Counted from the stretch's first letter, positions 34,368 to 44,073 are shown. The stretch is 64,000 bases of DNA from Amycolatopsis pittospori (GCF_013870525.1 NZ_JACBXD010000016.1:57797-121796), one strand, 5' to 3'. The notes: a model not told the origin generated them from the sequence alone. A program made the numbers and translations.

Positions 34368-35684
34368 ATGGGCCACCTCGCCGTCGAGGATCCCGCGACC
34401 GGACAGCGAATCACCACCGTCCCGGATGCCGGGCCCGCCGATGTCGACAAAGCGGTCCGTGCCGCCGCCGATGCCTGGCCCGCGTGGCGCGCCACGGACC
34501 GGCACGCGGCGCTGATGTCGTGTGCGGTCGTCGTCGAGGAGGCCGCGAGCGTGCTGGCCCCCGTACTGACCGAGGAACAGGGGAAACCGCTTCGGGAAGC
34601 CGAAACCGAGTTCGCCAGGGCCGCGGCGCGGCTGCGGTACTTCGCCCGGCTGCGCCTGGAACCGCGGGTCGACGGCCGGGTGGAGGCACACCGGCGCCCA
34701 CTGGGTCCGGTCGCCGCGATCACCCCGTGGAACTTCCCCGTGCGGCTGGCCGTCGCGAAGCTCGCGCCGGCGTTCGCCGCCGGGAACACGGTGGTGCTCA
34801 AGCCGTCGCCGCGCACCCCGCTCACCACCCTGCACCTGGGCCGGATGCTGGCGGAGGTGCTGCCACCCGGTGTGCTGACCGTGCTCACCGGGCAGGATCC
34901 GCTCGGCGAGCATCTGGTCGCGCATCCGGGGATCAGGAAGATCGACTTCAGCGGCTCCGTCCCCACCGGGAGGCACGTGGCGGCCGCGGCCGCGCCCGCG
35001 TTGAAACGACTGACGCTGGAACTGGGCGGCAACGGCCCCGCGATCGTCCTCCCCGGCACCGATCCCGCGGGTATCGCGGAAAGACTGTTCTGGAGCGCGT
35101 TCGCCAACTGCGGGCAGATCGGCATGGCCGTCAAACGGGTCTACGCCATCGGATCCGCCTACGACGGAGTCGTGGCGGCGCTGGCGGCCTTGGCGGAGGA
35201 GGTCGTGGTGGGCGACGGGCGGACACCCGGAACGCAGATGGGCCCGGTGAACAACCGGTCGCGCTACGACCAGGTCACCGGTCTCATCGAGGAAGCGCGG
35301 TCGGACGGCGCGCGGATCGTCACCGGCGGACGGCTCGACGGGCCCGGGTACTTCTTCGCACCGGCGATCCTCGCCGAGGCGCACGACGGGATGCGAGTGG
35401 TGCGCGAAGAACAGTCCGGCCCGGTGCTGCCGATCGTGCGATGCTCCACAGTGGACGAAGCCGTCGGGCTGGCGAACACCTCGGCGGCCGGCTCGTGCGG
35501 TTCGGTGTGGGGCGCGGACGAGGAACGCGCCGCCGAAGTCGCGAGACGGCTCGAATGCGGGACGGTGTGGGTCAACGAGCAGTTGGCCCTGCCCCTCGAC
35601 GAGCCGTTCACCGACCCGGATGGATCCTGGGGCATCGAGGGCCACACCGAACCGTTCGTCGTGCGCCGCCCCGCGGGTGACTGA
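34368..35684 (+). CDS. aldehyde dehydrogenase family protein lacking catalytic cysteine
   Basis: A 438-residue member of the NAD(P)-dependent aldehyde dehydrogenase superfamily. The cofactor region AAITPWNFPVRLAVAKLAPA, the motif LELGGNGPAIV with the general base E218, and the later VREEQSGPVLPI (with a Glu for NAD) are all present. The active-site loop FANCGQIGMAVKRVY has Gly252 where the catalytic Cys belongs. The spacing from E218 is 34, as from E268 to C302 in the family, so the site is aligned. A cysteine sits four residues earlier (C248). GGAGG precedes the ATG. It may be inactive or use another chemistry. Confidence 0.88.
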   Translation: MGHLAVEDPATGQRITTVPDAGPADVDKAVRAAADAWPAWRATDRHAALMSCAVVVEEAASVLAPVLTEEQGKPLREAETEFARAAARLRYFARLRLEPRVDGRVEAHRRPLGPVAAITPWNFPVRLAVAKLAPAFAAGNTVVLKPSPRTPLTTLHLGRMLAEVLPPGVLTVLTGQDPLGEHLVAHPGIRKIDFSGSVPTGRHVAAAAAPALKRLTLELGGNGPAIVLPGTDPAGIAERLFWSAFANCGQIGMAVKRVYAIGSAYDGVVAALAALAEEVVVGDGRTPGTQMGPVNNRSRYDQVTGLIEEARSDGARIVTGGRLDGPGYFFAPAILAEAHDGMRVVREEQSGPVLPIVRCSTVDEAVGLANTSAAGSCGSVWGADEERAAEVARRLECGTVWVNEQLALPLDEPFTDPDGSWGIEGHTEPFVVRRPAGD

Positions 35685-35693
35685 CCGGCCGCG

Positions 35694-37496
35694 TCAGGGG
35701 GTGATCGTCCGGACGTCCCAGACCCAGACGCCGTCGACGAACTCGGCGGGTTTGCGCAGCAACAGGTCCACGGTGGCCCGGAAGGCGTCCTGGTGTTCGC
35801 GCGGGATCAGCACGAGCACGTCGGCGTTCCAGTACCGCAGGTCTTCCAGCGCCTGCACCCGCTGCGATTCGGTGATCGTCGCGGGGACGCCGGTCTGTTT
35901 GATCTGGTCGAAGATGATCGACGTCGGCCGCTGGACGGCGCCGTAGCGGCCGCGTTTGTCGTCGGGACCGCTCGGCCCGACGAAGTACCCCTCCGGCATG
36001 GAGTAGCCGAGTCCGGCGTCGATCTGCCAGTGCAGCGGTTCGGATTCGCCGGAACTCGGCAACGGAACGGGCACCACGGTCCCGCCGGGCGCGACATAGG
36101 TCCGCCAGGTGCCGTCGGCGAGGAACTTCGGTGTCGGCGGCCGTTCCTTGACGATCAGTTGTGTCGGCGCCACCGGCAGCAGGACCGCGATGACGACGCC
36201 GATCCACAGCAGCCGCAAGGGGAACTGCCGCTCCCCCGGTGTTTCCGGCAGTTTCGACGCGGCGGCGTAGACACGCTCGGTCGCGAGCGCCAGCAGGGCG
36301 CCGATGAGCGGGATACAGCCCATCGCGAGCCGCGATTCCAGCAGGGACTCGAACAGCGGCAGCCCCGAAAGCAGCTTCCACGGCCCGGGGATACCGGTGT
36401 TCTCGTGGACCACCACGAGTTCCACACCGAGGGAGAGCCAGGCCATCACGAACATCGAGATCGCCAGCGCCCGCGCGAACACCTCGCGCCACAACCAGAC
36501 GGTGATGATCACCATCAGCACGATCAGCGGCCAGCCGAAGAAGGCGTTCTCCTCGGTGCGGTTCATCGACACGTCCGCGGCGGCCTGCGGCTGCCCGGCG
36601 ACCGACTGCGTCGCGAACCGGGTGAACGCGGCCGTGTCGTTGCCGACGGGACCGTGTTCGATCGCCTGGTAGCTCTGCGGGCCGAAGAACTGCCACCACA
36701 GCGGGAAAGCACACAGGACCAGCGCCACGAGGACGCCGATGCCGACCCCGACGCCCAGCGGTTTCGCCATCGGCCGGAACTCGCGGTGGTTCGTCGCGAA
36801 GTAGGCGATGGCGAAGATCGCGAACGCCATCGCGAAGATCAGCAGTGGCTCTTCGCCGAGGAAGATCTGGTACGCCGCGAGCAGGCCGAGGAAGATCCCG
36901 TTGCGGACCGGGCGTTCGCCGCGGGCGATCTTGAACACCAGCAGTGCGATGAACGGCAGGACGAACCACGCGACGAAGTTCGGATGCGCGTTGCCGTGCG
37001 AGATCATCGGCGGGGCGAATCCGACGAACGCGCCGCCGATGGCCGCGCCGACCCGGTGGGTGACCAGATGCCGCGAGAACACCCAGTACCAGGCCGCCGC
37101 CGTGCCGGCGAGACCGCCGGTGAGCGCGATGGCCCAGGTGACGGTCGGCCCGAAGGTGAGGGTGACCGGCGCCAGCGGGATGCCGATACCGAGCATGGCC
37201 GTGTTGGCCATCAGGTTCACACCGAGCGGATGGTTCTGGAAATGCGTCGTGAGCGGGTTGTTCAGGTGCAGCACGTTGTCCGCGGTGACGGAGAAGAACC
37301 ACTCCCACAGGTTCTGGTCCGAAGCGCTGTTCCAGAGGTAGCCCTCTTCGAGGTCGAGCCAGAGCCCGTTGTAGAGCAGGAACGCGAACAACAGGAAGCC
37401 GCCCATGATGGCGGCGTCGGCACCGGTGAACCGGCGAGGTCGCCCGGAAGTCTCCTCGGCCACTTCGGCGGCCGCCTCAGCCTGGAAAAGACTCAC
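35694..37496 (-). CDS. large polytopic membrane protein, glycosyltransferase-like
   Basis: A 600-residue protein with about 11-12 membrane helices, then a C-terminal domain of about 150 residues outside (from about 440). The first outer loop has SASDQNLWEWFFSV and LTTHFQNHPLGVNLM, where GT-C enzymes carry their acidic motif. The family is common in actinobacteria and often annotated as a glycosyltransferase; I cannot confirm the activity. The gene is ten bases from the convergent aldehyde dehydrogenase stop, and the serpin lies just upstream on the same strand. Confidence 0.6.
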   Translation of the reverse strand: MSLFQAEAAAEVAEETSGRPRRFTGADAAIMGGFLLFAFLLYNGLWLDLEEGYLWNSASDQNLWEWFFSVTADNVLHLNNPLTTHFQNHPLGVNLMANTAMLGIGIPLAPVTLTFGPTVTWAIALTGGLAGTAAAWYWVFSRHLVTHRVGAAIGGAFVGFAPPMISHGNAHPNFVAWFVLPFIALLVFKIARGERPVRNGIFLGLLAAYQIFLGEEPLLIFAMAFAIFAIAYFATNHREFRPMAKPLGVGVGIGVLVALVLCAFPLWWQFFGPQSYQAIEHGPVGNDTAAFTRFATQSVAGQPQAAADVSMNRTEENAFFGWPLIVLMVIITVWLWREVFARALAISMFVMAWLSLGVELVVVHENTGIPGPWKLLSGLPLFESLLESRLAMGCIPLIGALLALATERVYAAASKLPETPGERQFPLRLLWIGVVIAVLLPVAPTQLIVKERPPTPKFLADGTWRTYVAPGGTVVPVPLPSSGESEPLHWQIDAGLGYSMPEGYFVGPSGPDDKRGRYGAVQRPTSIIFDQIKQTGVPATITESQRVQALEDLRYWNADVLVLIPREHQDAFRATVDLLLRKPAEFVDGVWVWDVRTITP

Positions 37497-37505
37497 TGAC
37501 CATCC

Positions 37506-38582
37506 TCACGGCTCGACTACGCGGGCGAGAAAGTAGATCACACCCGTCGTGGCATGCCGCACGAGCAGGAGGAACGGGCGATCGACGGCGACTTCGAGCG
37601 GCTCGTCGACCATGATCGACGTCAGCCGCATCAGCACCGCTGTCGCGGCGGCGCCTTCGAGGCCCTGTTCGTCGATGCGGAGCACGGACTGGTGGACGAC
37701 CTCGGACACTTCGAGCCGGTCGTCGTCGGCGAGTCCGGTGAGGTCGGCGCGCGCGGTGAACATGGTCCGTACGCCGAGTTCCTGGAGCTTCTGCGTCAGC
37801 GGGCTCGCGACGTCGAGGTCCAGTTTCGGCAGCGACAGGCTGATCGTCTTGGAACGGGTGTTCTCCAGCAGACCGGCCAGCTTGCCCGCGTCGAGTTCGG
37901 CGTCGTCGAGTTCGCCGTCGGGCAGCAGGACGATCGCCTCCACCCCGCCCTCGGCGCCGAGGCGGACGACCTGCCAGCCGTCCTCGTGGGTGTGGTCGAG
38001 CCGCTTTTCGAGCCACATCGTCGGCACGGTACGGGTGCCCGACGGCGCGTGGAAGTCCGCGGGCGCGGTGTTGTCACTCGAGAACGGGTTGGTCCACGCG
38101 GTTTTGAGATACAGCGCGTTGACGATGGCGGCGACGGTGTCCGGAGCGACCGTCCCGGGCTGCAGCAGTTCGGGGATCAGGTCGCGGGTGGCCTCGGCGA
38201 CATCGGCGTTGATCAGCCTCCGCGCGGCCTCCGGGTCGTCGCCGAACGGCGCGCTCGCGACCTTGCCGCCCGGCCACGTCGCCAGCTCCTTGCGGAAGGA
38301 GTCTTCGAGTGGGAGGCCGTCCCAGGCCCAGAGCGTGTTCGCGACCGCGAGTTCGGGGCCGTCGTCGAGCAGCGACGAGGCCTTGTTCAGCAGGTCGGCG
38401 AGGTCGTCCGGATCGCCGAGGAGCTCGACCAGCTCTTCTCTGGTCTTCCCCTTCGCGGCCTGCGTCACCAGGCCGAGCGCGCTCGCGATCGAGTACGGCG
38501 AGAAACACGCGTTCTCCGCGCGGCTCGCCAGCACCCGATAGAGGTCCAGACCAAACCTGAGGTGGCTTTCGACAGCGCCCAT
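37506..38582 (-). CDS. serpin (serine protease inhibitor)
   Basis: A 358-residue bacterial serpin. The N-terminus has NACFSPYSIASALGLVTQAA, the breach and shutter region of serpins, and NALYLKTAW is conserved. The hinge of the reactive loop reads EQGLEGAAATAVLMRL, with glycine at P15 and small residues at P12-P9, as needed for loop insertion by inhibitory serpins. The C-terminus has DRPFLLLVRH and TTGVIYFLARVVEP. There is no signal peptide, so it acts inside the cell. The ATG at 38582 lacks a ribosome site but TACGGT ends seven bases upstream (leaderless). Confidence 0.88.
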   Translation of the reverse strand: MGAVESHLRFGLDLYRVLASRAENACFSPYSIASALGLVTQAAKGKTREELVELLGDPDDLADLLNKASSLLDDGPELAVANTLWAWDGLPLEDSFRKELATWPGGKVASAPFGDDPEAARRLINADVAEATRDLIPELLQPGTVAPDTVAAIVNALYLKTAWTNPFSSDNTAPADFHAPSGTRTVPTMWLEKRLDHTHEDGWQVVRLGAEGGVEAIVLLPDGELDDAELDAGKLAGLLENTRSKTISLSLPKLDLDVASPLTQKLQELGVRTMFTARADLTGLADDDRLEVSEVVHQSVLRIDEQGLEGAAATAVLMRLTSIMVDEPLEVAVDRPFLLLVRHATTGVIYFLARVVEP

Positions 38583-38643
38583 GCCGCCGACCGTACCGTG
38601 CACGGGCCGGTCCGTCTCCTGTCCGAAAGTTCCGCCTTCGCGC

Positions 38644-39915
38644 TCAGCCGTGGCGGCCGGTGTGCCAGGCGTGCCACGCGGAGGCCTGCGCGTCCGTGAG
38701 CGACGCCACCTGGTCGACGACCACGCGCAGACGGGCCGCGTCGTCCGGGGCCGCCTCCCACGCCGGGAGGAACAGACCGTCCAGCGCCTCCGGGGCGCGG
38801 CGGCACAGCGCCCCGACCAGTTCGGCGAGCATCTGACGCTGGCCGTCCTGCATCGCCAGGCGCCGCCTGTCGCTCATCACGTACCGCAGCGCGAGCGCCT
38901 TGAACAGCGCGACCTCGGCCGCGACCTGCTCCGGGATCACCAGTTGCGCGGCGTAGCGGCTCAGCGGGCCCTCGCCGTACACCGTCCGCGTCGCGCCGAC
39001 GACCGCCGTCGCGAACCGGCCGACCAGTTCGCTCGTCAGCCGTTTCAACGCGACCTGTGCCTTGAGCGAGCCGTCGAGGCCCGGCCTGGCGAGTTCCGCG
39101 ACGACGGGCAGGTCGAGCAGTTCCTTCGCCGCACCCTCCAAAGTGGACTGCGACTGGTCCGAAAACCGTTGCGCCGCCTCGGCCACCGCGGCACGTTCCT
39201 CGGAATCGGCCAGCACCTGCAACGAGATCCGACCGGCCAGTACACCGTCCTCGACGTCGTGCACCGAATAGGCGACGTCGTCGGACCAGTCCATGATCTG
39301 CGCTTCCAGGCAGGTACGGCGCTCGGGCGCGCCTTCGCGGATCCACCCGAACACCTCGGCGTCGTCGGCATAGACGCTGTACTTGGGGTTGCCCTCCTCG
39401 CGCTGCCACGGATACTTCGTCGCGGCGTCGAGGCAGGCTCGGGTGAGATTCAGCCCGCCCGAGGACCCGTCTTCGAGCAGGACCTTGGGCTCCAGCCTGG
39501 TCAGGATCCGCAGTGTCTGCGCGTTGCCCTCGAACCCGCCGCAAGGCCGCGCGACCTCGTTCAACGCGCGCTCGCCGTTGTGCCCGAACGGCGGATGTCC
39601 GATGTCGTGCGCGAGACCCGCGGTGTCCACCAGATCCGGGTCCGTGCCCAGTTCGTCCGCGATGCCGCGGCCGATCTGCGCGACCTCCAGCGAATGCGTC
39701 AGCCGGGTGCGCGGCACCCCGCTGACCTCGGCACCTTCACCCGGACCGACCACCTGGGTCTTACCGGCCAGCCGCCGCAGGGCCGCCGAGTGCAGCACGC
39801 GCGCGCGATCACGGGCGAAGGCGTTCCGCCCGTCCTCGGCGCCTTCCAGCGCCGCGCCCTTGGGCCGCTCGGGCAGCAGGCGCGCCCTGTCGGCCGAGGT
39901 GTAGGTGTCGCTCAC
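38644..39915 (-). CDS. dgt: deoxyguanosinetriphosphate triphosphohydrolase-like protein
   Basis: A 423-residue HD-domain dNTPase that removes triphosphate from dGTP and helps hold dNTP pools. Metal ligands are in the motifs [23 protein letters not shown] and [15 protein letters not shown]. Length and layout match the bacterial dGTPase-like family. It follows dnaG in many actinobacteria; here accessory genes stand between. The gene upstream on the same strand is the YdcF-like gene. Confidence 0.93.
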   Translation of the reverse strand: MSDTYTSADRARLLPERPKGAALEGAEDGRNAFARDRARVLHSAALRRLAGKTQVVGPGEGAEVSGVPRTRLTHSLEVAQIGRGIADELGTDPDLVDTAGLAHDIGHPPFGHNGERALNEVARPCGGFEGNAQTLRILTRLEPKVLLEDGSSGGLNLTRACLDAATKYPWQREEGNPKYSVYADDAEVFGWIREGAPERRTCLEAQIMDWSDDVAYSVHDVEDGVLAGRISLQVLADSEERAAVAEAAQRFSDQSQSTLEGAAKELLDLPVVAELARPGLDGSLKAQVALKRLTSELVGRFATAVVGATRTVYGEGPLSRYAAQLVIPEQVAAEVALFKALALRYVMSDRRRLAMQDGQRQMLAELVGALCRRAPEALDGLFLPAWEAAPDDAARLRVVVDQVASLTDAQASAWHAWHTGRHG

Positions 39916-39944
39916 CGGCCCAGCTTAAGCGCGATCACCGACAC

Positions 39945-40580
39945 TTACAGAGCGTCGACCGGGGACTTCGTGAGCCGGTAGTACAGCAGCGCACCGGTCT
40001 CGCGGACGATGTAGAACGCCTGGGTCTCGCGGGTCTGCACGATCGGGCCGCTGTGGGTGGGCGACGTCCAGGCGTCCAGGCCCAGGTCGTCGGCCATGGT
40101 CCGGGCGCGGAACGAGTGCCACGGGTCGCTGACCAGGACGGCCGTCTTCCAGCCCCGCTTCTCCACCTGCTCGGCGACCGCGCGGAGGCTGCGCAGGGTG
40201 TCACTGCCCTCGCCGACGGCGAGCGTGGCCGAAACGGGCACGCCCCGCTTCCGCAGCCACAGCGCGCCGGCCTGGGCCTCGGTGTAGTTGTCGTCGGCCT
40301 TCTTGCCGCCCGCGGTGACGATCGTCGCGGCGACACCCTGGTCGTACAGGGCCTTCGCCTTGGCCAGCCGCGACTGGAAGATCTCCGACGGCCTGCCGTT
40401 GTACTGGGCCGCGCCGAGCACCACGATGACGTCGGCCCGGTCGCGCACGTCCTCGCGCGCGACCTGCCAGACGCGGAACGCCGTCCCGCCGATCACCGCG
40501 AAGACGACCAGCAGCGTGCCCGCCACGATCCGGCGCACCCAGTTCGCGCGGGTGGGTTTCGTCCGTACGGCGGTACTCAC
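39945..40580 (-). CDS. YdcF/DUF218 family membrane-anchored protein
   Basis: A 211-residue protein. A basic N-terminus and one membrane anchor (IVAGTLLVVFAVIGGTAFRVW) are followed by the DUF218 core: DVIVVLGAAQYNGRPSEIFQ, IVTAGGK, TEAQAG and VLVSDPWHSFRA. Members include E. coli YdcF and the ElyC/SanA group tied to envelope and lipid carrier functions. The GTG start has no good ribosome site. It stands between dgt and the ABC/two-component operon, 29 bases from the dgt start. Confidence 0.85.
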   Translation of the reverse strand: MSTAVRTKPTRANWVRRIVAGTLLVVFAVIGGTAFRVWQVAREDVRDRADVIVVLGAAQYNGRPSEIFQSRLAKAKALYDQGVAATIVTAGGKKADDNYTEAQAGALWLRKRGVPVSATLAVGEGSDTLRSLRAVAEQVEKRGWKTAVLVSDPWHSFRARTMADDLGLDAWTSPTHSGPIVQTRETQAFYIVRETGALLYYRLTKSPVDAL

Positions 40581-40612
40581 GAAGGTGATTCTCGCAGAGC
40601 GGCGAGGTGATC

Positions 40613-41218
40613 TCAGAGCCAGCCGTGCTCTTCCGCGAGACGTACCGCTTCGGCCCGGGTCCGCGCCCCTGTCTTGCCCATCGCGGCCGAAAGATGGTTG
40701 CGCACGGTGCCTTCGGAAAGGTGCAGCGCACGGGCGATGTCGGCCACCGTGCTGCCGTCCTTCGCCGCCTTGAGGACGTCGTGTTCGCGTGCGGTGAGCG
40801 GGCTCGCTCCGGTGGCGAGCGATTCGGCGGCGAGGGCGGGATCGACCACCCGGAGTCCACTGTGGACTCTCCGCACCGCGTCGACGAGTTGCTCCGGGGG
40901 CGCGTCCTTCACCACGAATCCCGCCGCGCCCGCCGCCATCGCCCGCGAGAGATAGCCGGGTCTGCCGAAGGTGGTGCAGATGATGATCCGGCACGAGGGC
41001 AGGGCGCCGTGCAGTTCGGCGGCGGCTTCGAGACCGTCCTTGCCCGGCATCTGGACGTCGAGCAGCGCGACGTCCGGGCGGGTCTCCTCGGCCTTGGGGA
41101 GCACGTCGTCCCCCGAACCGACCTGGGCGACCACCTCGATGTCGGATTCGAGGCCGAGCACCGTGGCAAGGGCGCCGCGCACCATCGCCTGGTCGTCGGC
41201 GAGCAAGACCCGGATCAC
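40613..41218 (-). CDS. NarL/LuxR-type response regulator
   Basis: A 201-residue DNA-binding response regulator. The receiver has DD near residues 8-9, the phospho-acceptor Asp in LLDVQMPGKDG, and the Lys in FVVKDAPPE. The C-terminal LuxR helix-turn-helix reads LTAREHDVLKAAKDGSTVA then LSEGTVRNHLS. The GTG start overlaps the kinase stop as GTGA and has GGAGGG upstream. It probably controls the ABC exporter upstream in the same operon. Confidence 0.93.
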   Translation of the reverse strand: MIRVLLADDQAMVRGALATVLGLESDIEVVAQVGSGDDVLPKAEETRPDVALLDVQMPGKDGLEAAAELHGALPSCRIIICTTFGRPGYLSRAMAAGAAGFVVKDAPPEQLVDAVRRVHSGLRVVDPALAAESLATGASPLTAREHDVLKAAKDGSTVADIARALHLSEGTVRNHLSAAMGKTGARTRAEAVRLAEEHGWL

Positions 41219-42411
41219 GCACACCCTCCAGAGGGTTCGGCGAGCGACGCCCGCACGTCGCTTCGCATCGTCGCGGCCGGGACCTCGGCCCGGAGCAGCC
41301 ATCCTCCCCCGGCCGGCGCGGAGGCCTTCAAGGTCCCTCCGACGGCCTCCAGGCGTTCCGTCAGACCACGCAGACCGTTCCCGGCCGCCGTCTCGCCACC
41401 CCGGCCGTCGTCCTCGACCTCCAGCCAGGTCTGGCCGAAGCGGACCTTCACCCGCTTCGCCGCGGAATGCCGGAGCACGTTGGTGACGGCCTCCCGCAGC
41501 ACGTACCCGAAAGTCCGCTGCAGGCCGGGATCGACGTTGTCCACCGCGTGCGGCAGGTCGGCGTCGATCTCGGCCGCCCGCAACGCCGCCCGCGCCCCGG
41601 CGAGTTCCGCCGAAAGCGACACCTCGCGATACTCCGACACGGTGGCGCGGATATCCGACAGCGCGCTGCGGGTCAGGCCTTCGACCTCGCGGATCTCGTC
41701 GATCGCGCGGCCGTCGTCCTTGCCGCTCTCCAGCATCCGGCGGGCCAGCCCCGCCTTCACCGTGATGGTGGTGAGGCTGTGGCCGAGGATGTCGTGCAGG
41801 TCCCGCGCCAGGCGTTCGCGCTCCCCCGCGACCGCGAGCGTCGCGATCTCCTGGTTCGCCGCTTCGAGTTTCCGCACCGCGCGGACCAGGTTCGCCATGA
41901 AGAACATCGCCGCCGTGATCGAAGCCACCGAGATCAGGTCGCCGAAATCGTCCCGCCCCTGGAAGAGGTGGACGACCAGGATCAGCGACAGCGCCCCGCC
42001 GTCCAGGATCGCCGCCCACGCCGGCGAGAGGGTGAAGGCCAGCACCGCCGTCGCGTAGATCAGCACGTACGGGTTGCTCTCGGACAAGAAGGTCAGGATG
42101 AGACCGATACCCAGCATCGCCGCGGAGAAGGCGTAGGTCATCCTTCGGCGGTACGGCCGGAGAACCAGCGGGAACAGCACGTAGCAGGCGGCATAGGCGA
42201 CCAACAGCACGACGATCAGCACGTCGGTCCAGGTACGCCCGGCGGAGAACACGGTGAGCCCGGCGGGGATGAGCAGCGGCAGGATGAACAGGAGGCTGAG
42301 CAGACCCCACCGCCCCGGACGCGGTCCCCGGCCGGTCCGCGGCGGCATGTCCGACCACCAGTTCTCGCGGTTGTTCAGGCCCGTCTTCACCCTGCCCGGG
42401 TAGTCGTCCAC
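41215..42411 (-). CDS. sensor histidine kinase, DesK type
   Basis: A 398-residue membrane kinase. Five or six helices fill residues 30-175, then a short coiled coil, and the HisKA_3 phospho-site at ERERLARDLHDILGHSLTTI (His in RDLHD). The ATPase part has EAVTNVLRHSAA, EVEDDGRGG and GNGLRGL. I chose the GTG at 42411 because GAAGGGTG lies just upstream; a GTG at 42438 would overlap the permease. The lack of a large outer domain suggests it senses the membrane, as DesK does. Confidence 0.92.
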   Translation of the reverse strand: MDDYPGRVKTGLNNRENWWSDMPPRTGRGPRPGRWGLLSLLFILPLLIPAGLTVFSAGRTWTDVLIVVLLVAYAACYVLFPLVLRPYRRRMTYAFSAAMLGIGLILTFLSESNPYVLIYATAVLAFTLSPAWAAILDGGALSLILVVHLFQGRDDFGDLISVASITAAMFFMANLVRAVRKLEAANQEIATLAVAGERERLARDLHDILGHSLTTITVKAGLARRMLESGKDDGRAIDEIREVEGLTRSALSDIRATVSEYREVSLSAELAGARAALRAAEIDADLPHAVDNVDPGLQRTFGYVLREAVTNVLRHSAAKRVKVRFGQTWLEVEDDGRGGETAAGNGLRGLTERLEAVGGTLKASAPAGGGWLLRAEVPAATMRSDVRASLAEPSGGCA

Positions 42412-42424
42412 CGGTTCACCCTTC

Positions 42425-43153
42425 TCAGACCCGCGCACTGTCCTTACGGTAACGCCTGATCACCAGCGCACCGAGCACCGCGGTCCACGCCGCGAGCACA
42501 CCGGCCGCCGCCGGGAAGCTCACCGTGAGATGGTCCGTGACGACCGGGCGGACCAGCTGGATCAGCCAGTACGTCGGCGTCACCTGGGCGAGGTCGCTCA
42601 TCCACGAAGGCATGCCGTCGATCGGGATCCACAGGCCCCCGAGGAACCCCATGCCCATCGTGACGACCATGCTCACCGGCTGCATCGACTCCGGCGTGCC
42701 GAACTGCCCCAGCAGCAGGCCCAGCAGGACCAGCGGGATGGCGCCGATCCAGATCCCCGCCACCAGCCTCAGCCAGGCCGAGGCATCGAGATGGACGCCC
42801 TGGAAGAGCACGGCGACCAGCGGGACCAGGATCAGGGCCGGGAGCGCCACCAGCATCGACGAAAGGCCCTTGCCGCTGAGGTAGCCGGCGCCGGTCAACG
42901 GGGTCAGCCGCAGCTGCCGCTGCCAGCCCGTGGAGCGCTCGATGGCCAGTTTCGCGCCACTCGTCATCGCGGCGGAGAAGGTGCCGAAAGCCATCATGTT
43001 GACCATGATCACCCCGGCGATGTTCACGTCGGCGGCACCGAAAACGTTGGTCTGTAGCAGGAACATCAGTACCGGGAAGGCGACCGCGAAGAGCACGAAC
43101 CGCGTCGAGCGGAAGGTACGGACGATCTCGGTCTTGAGATAGGTCGGGTTCAT
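42425..43153 (-). CDS. ABC-2 type transporter permease
   Basis: A 242-residue permease with six membrane helices (FVLFAVAFPVLMFLLQTNVF; LVALPALILVPLVAVLFQGV; LVLLGLLLGQFGTPES among them). It pairs with the ATPase encoded just upstream, overlapping its stop as ATGA, as in DrrAB-type exporters. The kinase and regulator follow in the same operon. The cargo may be a drug or a lipid. Confidence 0.9.
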   Translation of the reverse strand: MNPTYLKTEIVRTFRSTRFVLFAVAFPVLMFLLQTNVFGAADVNIAGVIMVNMMAFGTFSAAMTSGAKLAIERSTGWQRQLRLTPLTGAGYLSGKGLSSMLVALPALILVPLVAVLFQGVHLDASAWLRLVAGIWIGAIPLVLLGLLLGQFGTPESMQPVSMVVTMGMGFLGGLWIPIDGMPSWMSDLAQVTPTYWLIQLVRPVVTDHLTVSFPAAAGVLAAWTAVLGALVIRRYRKDSARV

Positions 43154-44073
43154 CGGACGGCTTCCTCGGTGGTTTCCGTTGTCAGGGAAAGGAAAGCGCC
43201 TTCGAGGCCGATGGCGCTGATCTCGATGTCGTGTGCTTCGGGAACCTGGGCCAGCAACGCCCGGAGCGTGGTGTCGGAATCGGAACTTGAGAGGGCTACG
43301 CGGTCGCCGCGGAGTTCGAAACCGGTGATCGCGGGCAGCCCCGCGATCACCGGCTCCGCCGCCGCGGGCACCACCGCGCGGACCGTGCGTCCCCCTGCCA
43401 GCGCACGGACCTGCGCGACCGAACCGTCCGCGACGATCCGCCCCGACCGCATCAGCACGACGCGGTCGGCGAACTCTTCGGCCTCTTCGAGATAGTGGGT
43501 CGCGAACAGGACCGTGCGACCGGAGTTCGTGTACTCGTACATGGACTTCCAGAACTCGCGGCGCGTGCCGACGTCCATCGCGGCCGTCGGCTCGTCGAGG
43601 ATCAGCAGATCCGGGTCGCTCACCAACGCGACCGCGAACCGCACACGCTGCTTCTGCCCACCGGAAAGCCGGGTGGAGCGCCGGTTCGCGATGTCGTCGA
43701 TCCCCGCGCGGCGCAACGCCTCGCGCACCGGCATCGGCTTGCGATGCAGGGCCGCGACCATGCCGACCGTCTCCGCGACGGTGAGATCCTCGACGAGCGC
43801 GCCACCCTGCAGCATCGCGCCGATCATCCCGTCGCCGACCGCGTCACCCGGCTCGCGCCCGAAGACGGTCACGGTGCCGCCGTCGGGCCGCGTGAGACCC
43901 AGGATCATGTCGACGGTGGTGGACTTGCCGGCGCCGTTCGGCCCGAGCAGGGCGACCACCTCGCCCGGCGCGATCGTGAGGTCGACACCGTCGACGGCGC
44001 GCACGTCGCCGTAATGCTTACGCAGGCCGGAAAGCCTTACCGCCGCCCCCGCGGTGATGTCTTGTTCTCTCAT
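43150..44073 (-). CDS. ABC transporter ATP-binding protein
   Basis: A 307-residue ABC ATPase. Walker A is GPNGAGKSTT, the signature is RLSGGQKQRVRFA, Walker B is LLILDEPTAAMD, and the switch histidine is in FATHYLEEAEE. The extra C-terminal 80 residues match the DrrA-like group. It is the first of a four-gene operon of ATPase, permease, kinase and regulator. A TGACA-TGTCA pair 60 bases upstream may bind the regulator. Confidence 0.93.
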   Translation of the reverse strand: MREQDITAGAAVRLSGLRKHYGDVRAVDGVDLTIAPGEVVALLGPNGAGKSTTVDMILGLTRPDGGTVTVFGREPGDAVGDGMIGAMLQGGALVEDLTVAETVGMVAALHRKPMPVREALRRAGIDDIANRRSTRLSGGQKQRVRFAVALVSDPDLLILDEPTAAMDVGTRREFWKSMYEYTNSGRTVLFATHYLEEAEEFADRVVLMRSGRIVADGSVAQVRALAGGRTVRAVVPAAAEPVIAGLPAITGFELRGDRVALSSSDSDTTLRALLAQVPEAHDIEISAIGLEGAFLSLTTETTEEAVR

